In this document: positions 7,000-15,677 of the stretch, in pieces
Layout of the letters: each line of letters opens with the position of its first letter
Position numbering within the stretch: position 1 is the first letter of the stretch
Assembly: GCF_027625935.1 (NCBI RefSeq)
Contig: NZ_CP115300.1
Location: forward strand, 7,750,001-7,814,000
Length of the DNA: 64,000 bases
Source: Streptomyces camelliae
GTDB taxonomy: Bacteria; Actinomycetota; Actinomycetes; Streptomycetales; Streptomycetaceae
Reading direction: 5' to 3'
Program-made: the position numbers and the translations under genes
Notes under the pieces: generated by a model
The model's input: only the letters and a program-made list of their open reading frames with translations
Database searches by the model: none
Told to the model about the DNA's origin: nothing

Positions 7000-8339
7000 C
7001 GCGCCTCCTTCGGGCTCTCGTGGCTGCGTTCGTCGTCCAGCGGCGCGCGCAGCAGCACCCGGGCCGCCCGGCGGCCGGAGGCGTCCACCACGTCCAGCCG
7101 CCAGCCGGCGACCTCGACCGAGTCACCGGTCCGCGGTATCCGGCCCAGCCGGGTGGCGACCAGACCGGCCAGGGTCTCGTACGGTCCCTCGGGCACGCGC
7201 AGTCCCACACGCGCGAGCTGGTCGGTGCGGGCGGCGCCGTCGGCCGAGTACAGGGCCCGGCCGTGCTCGTCCGCGCCGGCCGCAGCGAGGTCGGGCGTCT
7301 CGTGCGGGTCGTGCTCGTCCCGCACCTCGCCGACGACCTCCTCCACGATGTCCTCCAGCGTGGCCACGCCCGCCGTGCCGCCGTACTCGTCGATGACGAC
7401 CGCCATCGTGCGCCGGCCGCCGAGCCGGTCCAGCAGCCGGTCCACGGTCAGGGACTCGGGCACGAGCAGCGGCTCGCGCATCACCTGGAAGACCCTGCGG
7501 TGGCGCCGCTGGTCGGCGGGGACGGCCAGCACATCCTTGATGTGGGCGGTGCCGACGACCGAGTCCAGGGTGCCCCGGTAGACGGGGAACCGGGACAGAC
7601 CGGTGGCCCGGGTCGCGTTCGCCACGTCCTCGCAGGTCGCCTGCGCCTCCAGGGCGATGACCTGCACACGCGGGGTCATCACGTTCTCGGCCGTGAGGTC
7701 GGCCAGGTTCAGCGTGCGCACGAACAGCTCGGCGGTGTCCGGCTCCAGCGCGCCCTCCTTGGCGGAGTGCCGGGCGAGCGCCGCCAGTTCCTGCGGGCCG
7801 CGCGCGGAGGCCAGCTCCTCGGCCGGCTCTATGCCCAGCCGGCGTACGACATGGTTGGCCGTGTTGTTCAGGTGCGTGATGAAGGGCCGGAAGGCCGCGC
7901 TGAACCAGCGCTGCGCGTTGCCCACCCGCCTGGCCACGGCCAGGGGTGAGGAGATCGCCCAGTTCTTCGGCACCAGCTCGCCGACGACCATCAGGAACAC
8001 CGTCGACAGCGCCGTACCGAGCACGAGCGCGACCGAACTCGCCGTACCGCCCGACAGGCCCATCGCGCGGAACGGTCCGGCGAGCAGCTTGGCGATGGAC
8101 GGCTCGGCGAGCATGCCGACGACCAGGTTCGTCACCGTGATGCCGAGCTGGGCGCCGGACAGCTGGAAGGTCAGGCTCCGTACGGCCTTCAGGGCACCGG
8201 CCGCGCCCCGCTCGCCGCGCTCGGCGGCCCGCTCCAGCTCGCCGCGCTCCACCGTGGTCAGCGAGAACTCCGCCGCCACGAAGGCACCGCAGGCGAGTGA
8301 CAGCAGGATCGCCACGAGGAGGAGCAGCACTTCGGTCAT
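6996..8339 (-). CDS. CNNM/hemolysin-C-like membrane protein, full length
   Basis: A 447-residue member of the same family as the downstream gene: DUF21 membrane domain (1-195) with VGELVPKNWAISSP, two CBS domains (about 215-335), and a C-terminal CorC_HlyC transporter-associated domain (about 355-435, including RVPEGPYETLAGLVATRLGRIP). The family includes proteins implicated in divalent cation export and metal tolerance. It is the first gene of a two-gene operon, starting ATG (MTEVLLLL), and a 159-bp gap with its likely promoter separates it from the acetyltransferase. Confidence 0.93.
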   Translation of the reverse strand: MTEVLLLLVAILLSLACGAFVAAEFSLTTVERGELERAAERGERGAAGALKAVRSLTFQLSGAQLGITVTNLVVGMLAEPSIAKLLAGPFRAMGLSGGTASSVALVLGTALSTVFLMVVGELVPKNWAISSPLAVARRVGNAQRWFSAAFRPFITHLNNTANHVVRRLGIEPAEELASARGPQELAALARHSAKEGALEPDTAELFVRTLNLADLTAENVMTPRVQVIALEAQATCEDVANATRATGLSRFPVYRGTLDSVVGTAHIKDVLAVPADQRRHRRVFQVMREPLLVPESLTVDRLLDRLGGRRTMAVVIDEYGGTAGVATLEDIVEEVVGEVRDEHDPHETPDLAAAGADEHGRALYSADGAARTDQLARVGLRVPEGPYETLAGLVATRLGRIPRTGDSVEVAGWRLDVVDASGRRAARVLLRAPLDDERSHESPKEAR

Positions 8340-8498
8340 CGGGTCACCCTCGTCCCAGCATCGGACAGGGCAGGACGGAACGCGCGGTGTCGCGGACTGG
8401 GAGGCTCGCCCATGGGCGGACGCTCACAACCTTTCATCGAGGATCGAGTGCTGACTGCTCCCTCAATGGTAAAGGATGAGCAAAGCATGCTGTCCGGC

Positions 8499-8924
8499 TC
8501 AGTCGGCGAGCGGCTTCACCCAGCGCCGCCACTGCTCCTGCGTCTCGTATCCGGCCGCACTCCACGCGTGGTGCGCGGTCTCGTTGCGGACCAGCACCAT
8601 CGCGTCCGCGCGCCGGCCGCCGAGCCGTACGAAGCGCTCCTCGGCGGCGGTCAGCAGCGCCGAGCCGATGCCCTGCCGGCGCCGCTCGGGACGCACCGCG
8701 AGCCGGTACAGATGGCAGCGCCAGCCGTCGAAGCCGGCGATCACCGTGCCCACCAGCTCGCCGTTCAGCTCGGCGAGGATGAGCGCCTCGGGGTCACGGG
8801 CGACCAGACGCTCCACCCCCTCCCGGTCGTCACTGATGCTGGTGCCCTCGGCGGCCGTCTTCCAGAAGGCGAGCACGGTGTCGAGGTCGTGCGGGAGGGC
8901 GGGGCGTATGCGCAGTTCGGTCAT
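8499..8924 (-). CDS. GNAT-family N-acetyltransferase (141 aa)
   Basis: Transfers an acyl group from acyl-CoA to an unidentified amine. The acetyl-CoA binding motif A is visible as LAVRPERRRQGIGSALLTAAEE (R-x-x-G-x-G/A type), followed by motif B around GYETQEQWRRWVK. ATG 8924 (MTELRIRPALPHD) was chosen because the GNAT fold begins immediately; in-frame ATG 8936 and GTG 8945 are alternatives and none has a good ribosome site. It is a lone gene between two transcription units with no context clue. Confidence 0.88.
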   Translation of the reverse strand: MTELRIRPALPHDLDTVLAFWKTAAEGTSISDDREGVERLVARDPEALILAELNGELVGTVIAGFDGWRCHLYRLAVRPERRRQGIGSALLTAAEERFVRLGGRRADAMVLVRNETAHHAWSAAGYETQEQWRRWVKPLAD

Positions 8925-8969
8925 GGGAGGCATCGGATCACGCACACCGCGCCCGCACGCCGATTTCCA

Positions 8970-9857
8970 CTATGCGGACTCCGCGCGCAGCCGCTCCATC
9001 ACCGGCGCGAACGCCTCCATGGACGGCTCCAGGACGGTCAGGTACGAGAACCCGAACCGCTCGCGCTGCGCCCGCAGCCGTGCCACGAGGTCGTCCAGCG
9101 GGCCGGCCAGCACGATGGGCAGGGACAGCGCCTGCTCCAGGGACAGCTGCGGCTGCCGTTCCAGCAGGGGCTTCAGCACGGGCTCGGGGTCGTCGGTGAC
9201 CGCCACCAGCTGCAGGAGCAGGTTCAGCTCCGCCTGCTCGGCCCGGCCCGCCGCCAGGTCCCGGTAGCGGGTCACCCGCTCGTCCAGCTCCTCGGCGGTG
9301 AGGGGCTCCAGCTTCCCGGGCGTGGCGGCCGGCCGGGCTCCGGTGAAGGCCGCGATGTCCGCGTGCTCGGCGGTCAGCCGCAGCATCCGGTCGCCGTTGG
9401 CGCCGATCAGCAGCGGCACCCGGGACTGGGCGGGCCGGGGCTGGAACTCGGCCGAGCCCAGCAGCCGGGCCACCTCGCCGGCCGTGTGCGCGAGATGGTC
9501 CACCCGCTCGCGCGCCGAGCCGTACGGCAGCCCGGCCTCCTCGTGCTCGGCCGGCACGTACCCGGTGCCGAGCCCGAGTTCCAGGCGCCCGCCGGTGAGC
9601 GCGTCGGTGGTCGCCGCCTCGCGGGCCAGCAGCGCCGGATTCCAGAAGCCCGCGTTGAGCACGAACGTGCCGAGCCGGGGCCGCTGCGTCGCCTCGGCCG
9701 CCGCGACCAGCGCCGGGAACGGCGCGACCATGCCGAGGTGATCCGGGACGAGGAGCACGTCGTACCCCAGCTCCTCGGCCCGACGGCACCTCGCCCGCCA
9801 CTCGGCGGCGGACGCGGGCGTGAACAGGGTGACCCCGAAGCGGAACGGACGCGACAT
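8970..9857 (-). CDS. LLM-class, probably F420-dependent oxidoreductase (295 aa)
   Basis: A luciferase-like TIM-barrel oxidoreductase. It begins MSRPFRFGVTLFTPASAAEWR behind a GGGGAGA ribosome site, has the early VPDHLGMVAPFPAL strand-loop, the TFVLNAGFWNPALLAREAATTDALTGGRLELGLGTGY core typical of F420-binding LLM proteins, and a C-terminal FGFSYLTVLEPSM segment. The NAGFWNP loop fits the TIGR03621-like subgroup of actinobacterial F420 enzymes as I know it. Substrate is unknown and neighbours give no hint. Confidence 0.9.
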   Translation of the reverse strand: MSRPFRFGVTLFTPASAAEWRARCRRAEELGYDVLLVPDHLGMVAPFPALVAAAEATQRPRLGTFVLNAGFWNPALLAREAATTDALTGGRLELGLGTGYVPAEHEEAGLPYGSARERVDHLAHTAGEVARLLGSAEFQPRPAQSRVPLLIGANGDRMLRLTAEHADIAAFTGARPAATPGKLEPLTAEELDERVTRYRDLAAGRAEQAELNLLLQLVAVTDDPEPVLKPLLERQPQLSLEQALSLPIVLAGPLDDLVARLRAQRERFGFSYLTVLEPSMEAFAPVMERLRAESA

Positions 9858-10022
9858 GAACTCTCCCCGACAGCAGACGACTTGAGCCTCCTCCCGCGAT
9901 TCCATCACGCCGACGGCCCGCCTGGGCGGAGACGGCCGTCAGCCGTGAGCGATCACCGTCAGTGGGCAGGCGTGACCATCGCCCGGGAGCCACTCGGGGG
10001 GCAGGTGCCGCCCGTGGGGCCG

Positions 10023-12590
10023 TCACTCGTGGGCGATCGCCGCCAGCACGTTCATCCGGGACGCCCGCAGCGCCGGCAGCAGCGCTGCCACCACGCCGAC
10101 CACCGCCGAACCGAGTACGACCGCGACGATCGTGGTCCAGGGAATGGCCAGTTCCTTCAGGCCGCGCAGGGCCAGTACCCGCTGCATGCACACGCCCCAC
10201 ACCAGGCCCAGCCCCAGGCCGAGGACCGCGCCGAACACCGCGATCACCACCGACTCCAGCCGGATCATCCGCCGCAACTGCCGTCGCCCCAGCCCGATCG
10301 CGCGCAGCAGCCCGATCTCCCGGGTGCGCTCCACCACCGACAGAGCGAGGGTGTTGACCACACCGAGCACGGCGATGACGATCGCCAGCGCCAGCAAGGC
10401 GTACACCAGATACAGCAGGACGGCGATCTGATCGTGGATCAGTTGCTTGTAGTCGGTCTGGTTGCGCACCTGCACCTGGGGGAAGGGCTTCAGCGCCCGC
10501 TCCAGCCGGGGGCGCAGGTCCTGCGGTTTCGTGCCGGCGGCCGCGTCGACGTAGAGCACGGAGTCCTGGCCGCTGGGCACGTACCTCTCGAACGTGCCGA
10601 GGCCGAAGTACAGGCCGCCCTGGGAGCCGAAGCCCTCCGCCGTGTCCTGGTCGGTCAGCGCCGCGACGGTCAGCTGCGTGTGCCGGCTGCCGGGGAACTC
10701 CACCGGGAGCACGCTGCCCATCCGCACCCCGTGGTCCTTGGCGAAACCGGCGTCCATGGCGAGGTGACCGTCCGCCAGCGCGGCCGCCGAGCCTCCTCGC
10801 GCGTACGTGATGTGCACGACGTCGTCGAGCCCCGGCCCGTACCCGACGGCGGACGTCTCGACCCGGTCCCCGTCCGGCAGCCGTACGGCGACCGGGGTGA
10901 GCCGCCGGCGCACCACGAGCCCGACGCCGTGCGTGCCGGCGGCGGTGTCCCGCACCTCCTTCGTGAACGGCGTGAAGTTGGCGTTCTGGATGATGAAGTC
11001 GGCACCGAGCGTCCGGTCGATCTGCCGGTCGAACGACGCCGACATCGAGGCGCTCGCCACCGACATCCCGCCGACCAGGGCCAGGCCCACCATGAGCGCG
11101 GCCGCCGTGGCGCCGGTACGGCGGGGATTGCGCAGGGCGTTGCGCTGGCTCATCCGTCCGACCGGGCCGAACAGCGCGGGGAAGGCCGCACCCAGCACCC
11201 GGATCACCGGCCGCACCAGCAGCGGCCCGGCGACCACGGTCGCGATCAGCGTCAGTACCACGCCGACGCCCAGCAGTGAGGCCGCCTGCGCCGTCCTCGT
11301 GGCCGCCGCGCACCCGCCCAGCGCCGCCGCCCCGGCCGCCCCCAGCACCGCGCCGACGACCGCCCGCACCGCGAGCGGCTTGCCGACACCGGCGACCTCG
11401 GCGTCCACCAGGGCCGCCATCGGCGACACCGCCGCCGCCCGCCGCGCGGGCAGATACGCGGCCACGAAGGTGACGCCCAGACCGACGACGTACGCGGCGA
11501 CGGGCGTCTCCCAGCCGAGGACCATCTCCGTGGCCTTCAGGTTCATCCCGAACGCGCTCATCAGCCGGATCAGCCCCAGCGCCAGCCCGATCCCGGCACC
11601 GAGGCCGAGCGTCGAACCGACCAGCCCGAGCAGCAGCGCCTCGGTCAGCACCGAGCGCCGCACCTGCCGCCGGTCCGCACCGAGCGCCCGCAACAGGCCC
11701 AGCTCACGGGTGCGTTGGGCGATCAGCATGGAGAAGGTGTTGACGATGAGGAACACACCGACGAGCAACGCGACCCCGGCGAAACCGAGCATCACGTACT
11801 TGATCACGTCCAGGAACGGGCCGAGCGCGGCCGCCGCCGACTTGGCCTGCTCGCCCGCCGTCTTCAGGTCGTAGGTGCCGGTGCCGATCGCCCGGCCGAC
11901 ACGCCGCTTGAGTTCGGCGTCCGGCACGCCCTTCGCCGCGTCCGCCGAGACACTCGTCGCCAGCGCCTGGGAGCCGAGCAGCTCCCGGCCCGCCACCGCC
12001 GGGTCCAGGAAGACCAGGGCCGCGCCCGGGTTGGTCGTGGTGAACGTGGCGATCCCGACGACCCGCACCCGGAACGTACCCGGCTGCGCCTGCACCGTCA
12101 GCGTGTCGCCGATCCGCACGTGCTTCTTGCCGGCGGTGTCCGCGTCCAGCAGCGCCTCGCCCGCACCCCTCGGTGCGTGGCCGGAGGTCAGCTCCACAGA
12201 GCTGTGCCGGGTGACGTACCAGGCGGTGGCGATGGTGGGGGCGCCGGTGGTCGGTCCGACGGACTTGTCGTGGCCGTCGACCACGACGACGTTCTGCACC
12301 TTGACGTCCGCACGGGCCGCCGTGACCCCGGGCACCCGCGCCACCCGGTCCCGCAGCGCGGCGGGCACGGTCTGCACGGTGCCGCCGGGCACCCGGGACT
12401 TCAGGCCCTGCTTCGGCTGTACGGTCACATCCGCGGCCGTGGAGGCGAAGAGCCGGTCGAAGGTACGGGTGACGGTGTCGGAGAAGATCAGGCTGCCCGC
12501 GACGAACGCCACGGACAGGATCACCGCCAGCGCGGACAGGGCGAGCCGCCCCTTGTGCGCGAGGAAACTCCTCAGGGTCGCCTTGAGCAC
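10023..12590 (-). CDS. ABC transporter permease, FtsX/MacB type (855 aa)
   Basis: Membrane subunit of an export or mechanotransmission ABC transporter. GTG 12590 (VLKATLRSFLAHKGRLALS) gives an N-terminal helix, a long extracytoplasmic region, a first FtsX domain (VIKYVMLGFAGVALLVGVFLIVNTFSMLIAQRT..., about residues 245-370), a second soluble region, and a second FtsX domain at the C-terminus (YLVYALLALAIVIAVLGVVNTLALSV...). This duplicated architecture is standard for actinobacterial MacB-like permeases. It starts 4 bp after the ATPase stop and clearly pairs with it. Substrate unknown; drug, lipid or peptide export are all possible. Confidence 0.94.
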   Translation of the reverse strand: MLKATLRSFLAHKGRLALSALAVILSVAFVAGSLIFSDTVTRTFDRLFASTAADVTVQPKQGLKSRVPGGTVQTVPAALRDRVARVPGVTAARADVKVQNVVVVDGHDKSVGPTTGAPTIATAWYVTRHSSVELTSGHAPRGAGEALLDADTAGKKHVRIGDTLTVQAQPGTFRVRVVGIATFTTTNPGAALVFLDPAVAGRELLGSQALATSVSADAAKGVPDAELKRRVGRAIGTGTYDLKTAGEQAKSAAAALGPFLDVIKYVMLGFAGVALLVGVFLIVNTFSMLIAQRTRELGLLRALGADRRQVRRSVLTEALLLGLVGSTLGLGAGIGLALGLIRLMSAFGMNLKATEMVLGWETPVAAYVVGLGVTFVAAYLPARRAAAVSPMAALVDAEVAGVGKPLAVRAVVGAVLGAAGAAALGGCAAATRTAQAASLLGVGVVLTLIATVVAGPLLVRPVIRVLGAAFPALFGPVGRMSQRNALRNPRRTGATAAALMVGLALVGGMSVASASMSASFDRQIDRTLGADFIIQNANFTPFTKEVRDTAAGTHGVGLVVRRRLTPVAVRLPDGDRVETSAVGYGPGLDDVVHITYARGGSAAALADGHLAMDAGFAKDHGVRMGSVLPVEFPGSRHTQLTVAALTDQDTAEGFGSQGGLYFGLGTFERYVPSGQDSVLYVDAAAGTKPQDLRPRLERALKPFPQVQVRNQTDYKQLIHDQIAVLLYLVYALLALAIVIAVLGVVNTLALSVVERTREIGLLRAIGLGRRQLRRMIRLESVVIAVFGAVLGLGLGLVWGVCMQRVLALRGLKELAIPWTTIVAVVLGSAVVGVVAALLPALRASRMNVLAAIAHE

Positions 12591-12594
12591 CGGG

Positions 12595-13440
12595 TCAGTC
12601 CTCCTGGGCGGCGGCGCTGTCGTCGTCGAGCCTGTCCCGGGCGACGTCGAAACCGGGGGTCTGGGGGTTCCCCTCAGGGAAAACGCGCATGCGGTCGAGT
12701 ACGGCCTCCGCCGTCGGCTCTGCCATCTCGTCCACGATCCGCCCGTCCGCGAGGAAGAGCACCAGGTCGGAGTGGGCGGCGGCGCCGGGGTCGTGGGTGA
12801 CCATGACGACCGACTGCCCGAGTTCGTCCACCGCACCGCGCAGGAAGCCCAGCACCTCCAGGCCGGCCCGCGAGTCCAGGTTGCCGGTCGGCTCGTCGGC
12901 GAAGATCAGCTCCGGCCGGGAGACCAGCGCCCGCGCGCACGCGACCCGCTGCTGCTGACCGCCGGAGAGCTGCGCGGGCCGGTGCTTCAGCCGGTCCCGC
13001 AGGCCGAGCGTGTCGATCACCTGGTCCAGCCATTCTTTGTCGGGTCCGCGGCCCGCGATGGCCATCGGCAGCGTGATGTTCTCGGCGGCCGTGAGCGTCG
13101 GGATGAGGTTGAACGACTGGAACATGAACCCGATCCGGTCCCGCCGCAGCCGGGTCAGCTCCCGTTCCTTCAGCCCGGTGATCTCGGTGTCGCCCAGCCA
13201 CACCCGGCCGGCCGACACGGTGTCGAGCCCCGCCAGACAGTGCATGAGCGTGGACTTGCCGGAGCCCGAGGGGCCCATCACGGCGGTGAACCGGCCGCGC
13301 GCGATGTCCACGTCCACCGAGTCCAGGGCGAGCACGGCCGCCTCGCCGGAGCCGTAGGCCTTGGTCAGCCCCCGGGCGCGGGCCGCGATCCCGCCGTCCG
13401 GCATGCGGCCCGACGCGTGCTGCGCAGCAGGTGTGGACAA
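12595..13440 (-). CDS. ABC transporter ATP-binding protein, MacB/LolD type (281 aa)
   Basis: Energises the adjacent permease. Walker A GPSGSGKST (about 56-64), Q-loop MFQSFNLIP, signature LSGGQQQRV, Walker B LIFADEPTGNLD and the H-loop VTHDP are intact. TTG 13440 was preferred over an internal ATG at 13404 because a GGGAGG ribosome site sits 5 bp upstream of it. The C-terminal 40 residues beyond the fold are typical of this subfamily. It is the first gene of a two-gene operon with the permease. Confidence 0.94.
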   Translation of the reverse strand: MSTPAAQHASGRMPDGGIAARARGLTKAYGSGEAAVLALDSVDVDIARGRFTAVMGPSGSGKSTLMHCLAGLDTVSAGRVWLGDTEITGLKERELTRLRRDRIGFMFQSFNLIPTLTAAENITLPMAIAGRGPDKEWLDQVIDTLGLRDRLKHRPAQLSGGQQQRVACARALVSRPELIFADEPTGNLDSRAGLEVLGFLRGAVDELGQSVVMVTHDPGAAAHSDLVLFLADGRIVDEMAEPTAEAVLDRMRVFPEGNPQTPGFDVARDRLDDDSAAAQED

Positions 13441-13558
13441 GACCGCCTCCCGTTCGCCGGAACCGCCCGTCCCGGGCGAGCGTAGGGGACAGGCCGACCG
13501 GGCGCACTGATTCCGCGCGCCCTTGCCCTTGCTAGCGTCTCGGCGCTAGCGTCGAAGC

Positions 13559-13804
13559 ATGGCGAAGACCCAGCTGAACGTGCGCGTGGACGAAGGCACC
13601 GCCCGCGCGGCCCGCGAACGCGCCCTGGCCCGTGGCATCAGCGTCAACCGCTATATCGAAGAGCTGGTCAGACAGGACACCGGGGAGGCCGGCCGGACGT
13701 TCGTGGAGGCCGCCGCCGACTTCATGAAGCAGTACGAGACCGTGTTCGCCGAGGAGTTCACCGAACCCCGAGGCACCGGTACCGGCACCGGGGACGGCCG
13801 CTGA
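13559..13804 (+). CDS. RHH/CopG-like antitoxin-type protein (81 aa)
   Basis: Likely DNA-binding antitoxin. It opens MAKTQLNVRVDEGTARAARERALARGISVNRYIEELV, the beta strand plus two helices of a ribbon-helix-helix domain, followed by a helical tail (EAAADFMKQYETVFAEEF) that would contact a partner, and a repetitive GTGTGTGDG end. The next gene begins 4 bp after its stop and is Doc-like, which gives the classical antitoxin-toxin order. An autoregulatory operator would be expected just upstream; an imperfect repeat of CTAGCGTC occurs at about 13530-13555. Confidence 0.82.
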   Translation: MAKTQLNVRVDEGTARAARERALARGISVNRYIEELVRQDTGEAGRTFVEAAADFMKQYETVFAEEFTEPRGTGTGTGDGR

Positions 13805-13808
13805 TCCC

Positions 13809-14183
13809 TTGAACGAGCTCAGCATCGACCTCGCCTGGCTGCTCATGCTCGCCGAACAGCGCACCCCCGGGGACCCGCAGGTCACCGACTGGGGCGCGCT
13901 GATCGCCGCCGTCGCCCGGCACAGGGCCGAGATATTCGGCGTGCCCGTCTACGACGACCCGCATGCCCGCGCCGCGTCCCTGCTCCAGCTGCTGATCCAC
14001 GTACCGGCGCTGGAACGCTCCAACGCGCTGTTCGCCTCCGCTGTCGCCTACGCCTACCTGGTCGCGAGCGGTGCCAAGGTCGTCACCACGGCGGAACAGG
14101 TGCGCGACCTCGCCCGGCTGGTGAAGGACGGCGGCGCCGACGTGGACGACATCGCGCGGGAGCTGCGGCGCTGGAGTATCTGA
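13809..14183 (+). CDS. Doc/Fic-like toxin-type protein with degenerate active site (124 aa)
   Basis: Starts at TTG 13809 and reads MNELSIDLAWLLMLAEQ. The predicted all-helical fold and the motif region HVPALERSN (residues 64-72) followed by the helix ALFASAVAYAYLVASG align with the Doc toxin motif H-x-F-x-x-x-N-K-R and its following helix. Only the His is kept: Phe is Pro, and the Asn-Lys-Arg of Doc is not conserved. Doc phosphorylates EF-Tu; this protein may therefore be inactive, changed in chemistry or use other residues. Homologues are annotated in Streptomyces as Fic-family toxin components, to my recollection. It is co-transcribed with the RHH protein. Confidence 0.75.
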   Translation: MNELSIDLAWLLMLAEQRTPGDPQVTDWGALIAAVARHRAEIFGVPVYDDPHARAASLLQLLIHVPALERSNALFASAVAYAYLVASGAKVVTTAEQVRDLARLVKDGGADVDDIARELRRWSI

Positions 14184-14208
14184 CGAGGGCCGTACGACAG
14201 GTGTCCGG

Positions 14209-14901
14209 TCAGCGGGCCTCCGGCTCCCCCGGCCGCCAGGCGACGCCCAGCACCCCGTACGAGGTCGGCAGCTTCGGGCCCTTCTCCGGCAGCGACAGCT
14301 GCCGGTACGGCCCGAGTTCGAACCCGGCCTCGCGCAGCGCGGCGACCGGCTCGCGGGCCACATGACAGCCGCCGAACAGGGCGGGCCACACGGTGCGGTC
14401 CAGGGCCTGCTGGGTCAGCGTCATCGCCCGGCCGCCGCCCTGCCCGTGCTCGAAGAACCGGACCTCGCCGCCGGGCCGCAGCACCCGCCGTACCTCGGCC
14501 AGCGTCCGCGCCACGTCCCGCACGCTGCACAGCACCAGCGACAGCACGGCCGCGTCGAAGGCTTCGCTCTTGACGGGCAGCGCCTCCGCCGCGCCCGGTA
14601 CGACGTCGACCGGCACCTCGGCACGCAGCGCGGCCTGCCGGGCCAACTGCCTGAGCAGCGGCTCCGGTTCGAGCGCGACGACCTCGGCGACGGCGGCGGG
14701 GTAGTGCGCGAAGTTCAGCCCGTTCCCCGCGCCGATCTCGATCACCCGCCCGGACAGCCCGGCGAGCAGCCGCGTCCGCACCCCGGCCAGACCGAGCCGG
14801 GTCTCGGCGTTCACGCTGCAGCGGGCGTAGAACCGGGCGAACAGCGGGTGGTGGACGGGACTCGGGGCCACCTTGGCAGACCCGGCCGACGTCAGTCGCA
14901 T
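14209..14901 (-). CDS. Class I SAM-dependent methyltransferase (230 aa)
   Basis: A Rossmann-fold methyltransferase of the UbiE/Methyltransf_11 type. Motif I is VIEIGAGNGLNF (about residues 53-64), the acidic motif II is VVALEPEPLLRQLA, motif post-I is AEALPVKSEAFDAAVLSLVLCSV and motif III is RRVLRPGGEVRFFEHG. It begins ATG 14901 behind a GGGAGG ribosome site. The C-terminal part (GGCHVAREPVAALREAGFE) resembles mammalian METTL7-like and bacterial phospholipid methyltransferase relatives, but the substrate is not clear. Convergent with the RHH/Doc pair. Confidence 0.9.
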   Translation of the reverse strand: MRLTSAGSAKVAPSPVHHPLFARFYARCSVNAETRLGLAGVRTRLLAGLSGRVIEIGAGNGLNFAHYPAAVAEVVALEPEPLLRQLARQAALRAEVPVDVVPGAAEALPVKSEAFDAAVLSLVLCSVRDVARTLAEVRRVLRPGGEVRFFEHGQGGGRAMTLTQQALDRTVWPALFGGCHVAREPVAALREAGFELGPYRQLSLPEKGPKLPTSYGVLGVAWRPGEPEAR

Positions 14902-14959
14902 GGCACCTCCCGGAGGACGTTCTCAGGGGGATTGTCCCCCGGGAAGCACGAGGGCACCC

Positions 14960-15676
14960 CTACGGCGCTACGCGCACCCGGAACGCCTCCGCGTCCCACA
15001 CCCCGTCCAGCCGGGGCGCGAGCCAACCCGGCGCGGCAATCCGGAAGTCGTCGGGCGGCACCGCTCCCGCCCCGGCGGGAATCGCCCCCAGCAGCGGAGC
15101 CCCCGCCACCTCCGGCAGGTCGGCCACGTTGCAGCGGGCGGCGAGGTCGGGGGAGCCGGGCCAGCTGCCGATGACCACGCCCGCCAACTCCAGCTCCCGG
15201 CGCCGCAGTTCGCGGGCCGTCAGCTCCGTGGTGTTCAGGGTGCCGAGCCCGGCCGAGGCCACGACCAGCACGGGTGCGTCCAGCAGCCGGGCCACGTCGG
15301 CCAGCGTGCCGCCGGCCGCGTCGAAACGGACGAGCAGCCCGCCCGCGCCCTCGACCAGCACCAGATCGTGCTCGGTGGCCAGCTTGGCCGCCCGGTCGGC
15401 CACCTCCCGCGGCCGCACCGGTGCCATCCCGGCCCGCCGGGCCGCCGTACCAGGCGCCAACGGTTCGGGAAAGCGGGCCATTTCGGTCGCCGTGAGCGGA
15501 CCCGCGAGCCGCGCGACCTCGTCGGCGTCCCCGCGCTCGTCCGGCCGTACGCCCGTCTGCGCGGCCTTCAGCACGGCCACCGAGCGCCCCGCCGCGAGCG
15601 CCGCGGCGGCGACGGCGGCGGTGGTGACGGTCTTGCCGACCTCCGTGCCCGTCCCCGTGATCACCAGTACCGGCAT
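14960..15676 (-). CDS. bioD: Dethiobiotin synthetase (238 aa)
   Basis: Catalyses ATP- and CO2-dependent ureido ring closure of 7,8-diaminopelargonate to dethiobiotin. It begins MPVLVITGTGTEVGKT with the P-loop GTGTEVGKT, then KAAQTG, and VLVEGAGGLLVRF, the conserved substrate/phosphate loop. GGAGG precedes ATG 15676, one base downstream of the bioA stop at 15678. Last gene of the bioB-bioA-bioD transcription unit. Confidence 0.97.
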   Translation of the reverse strand: MPVLVITGTGTEVGKTVTTAAVAAAALAAGRSVAVLKAAQTGVRPDERGDADEVARLAGPLTATEMARFPEPLAPGTAARRAGMAPVRPREVADRAAKLATEHDLVLVEGAGGLLVRFDAAGGTLADVARLLDAPVLVVASAGLGTLNTTELTARELRRRELELAGVVIGSWPGSPDLAARCNVADLPEVAGAPLLGAIPAGAGAVPPDDFRIAAPGWLAPRLDGVWDAEAFRVRVAP

Positions 15677-15677
15677 C

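Noticed and set aside
13559..14183. Phage-type restriction or abortive infection island
   Set aside because: Only the two TA-like genes are present; neighbours are core biotin and methyltransferase genes.
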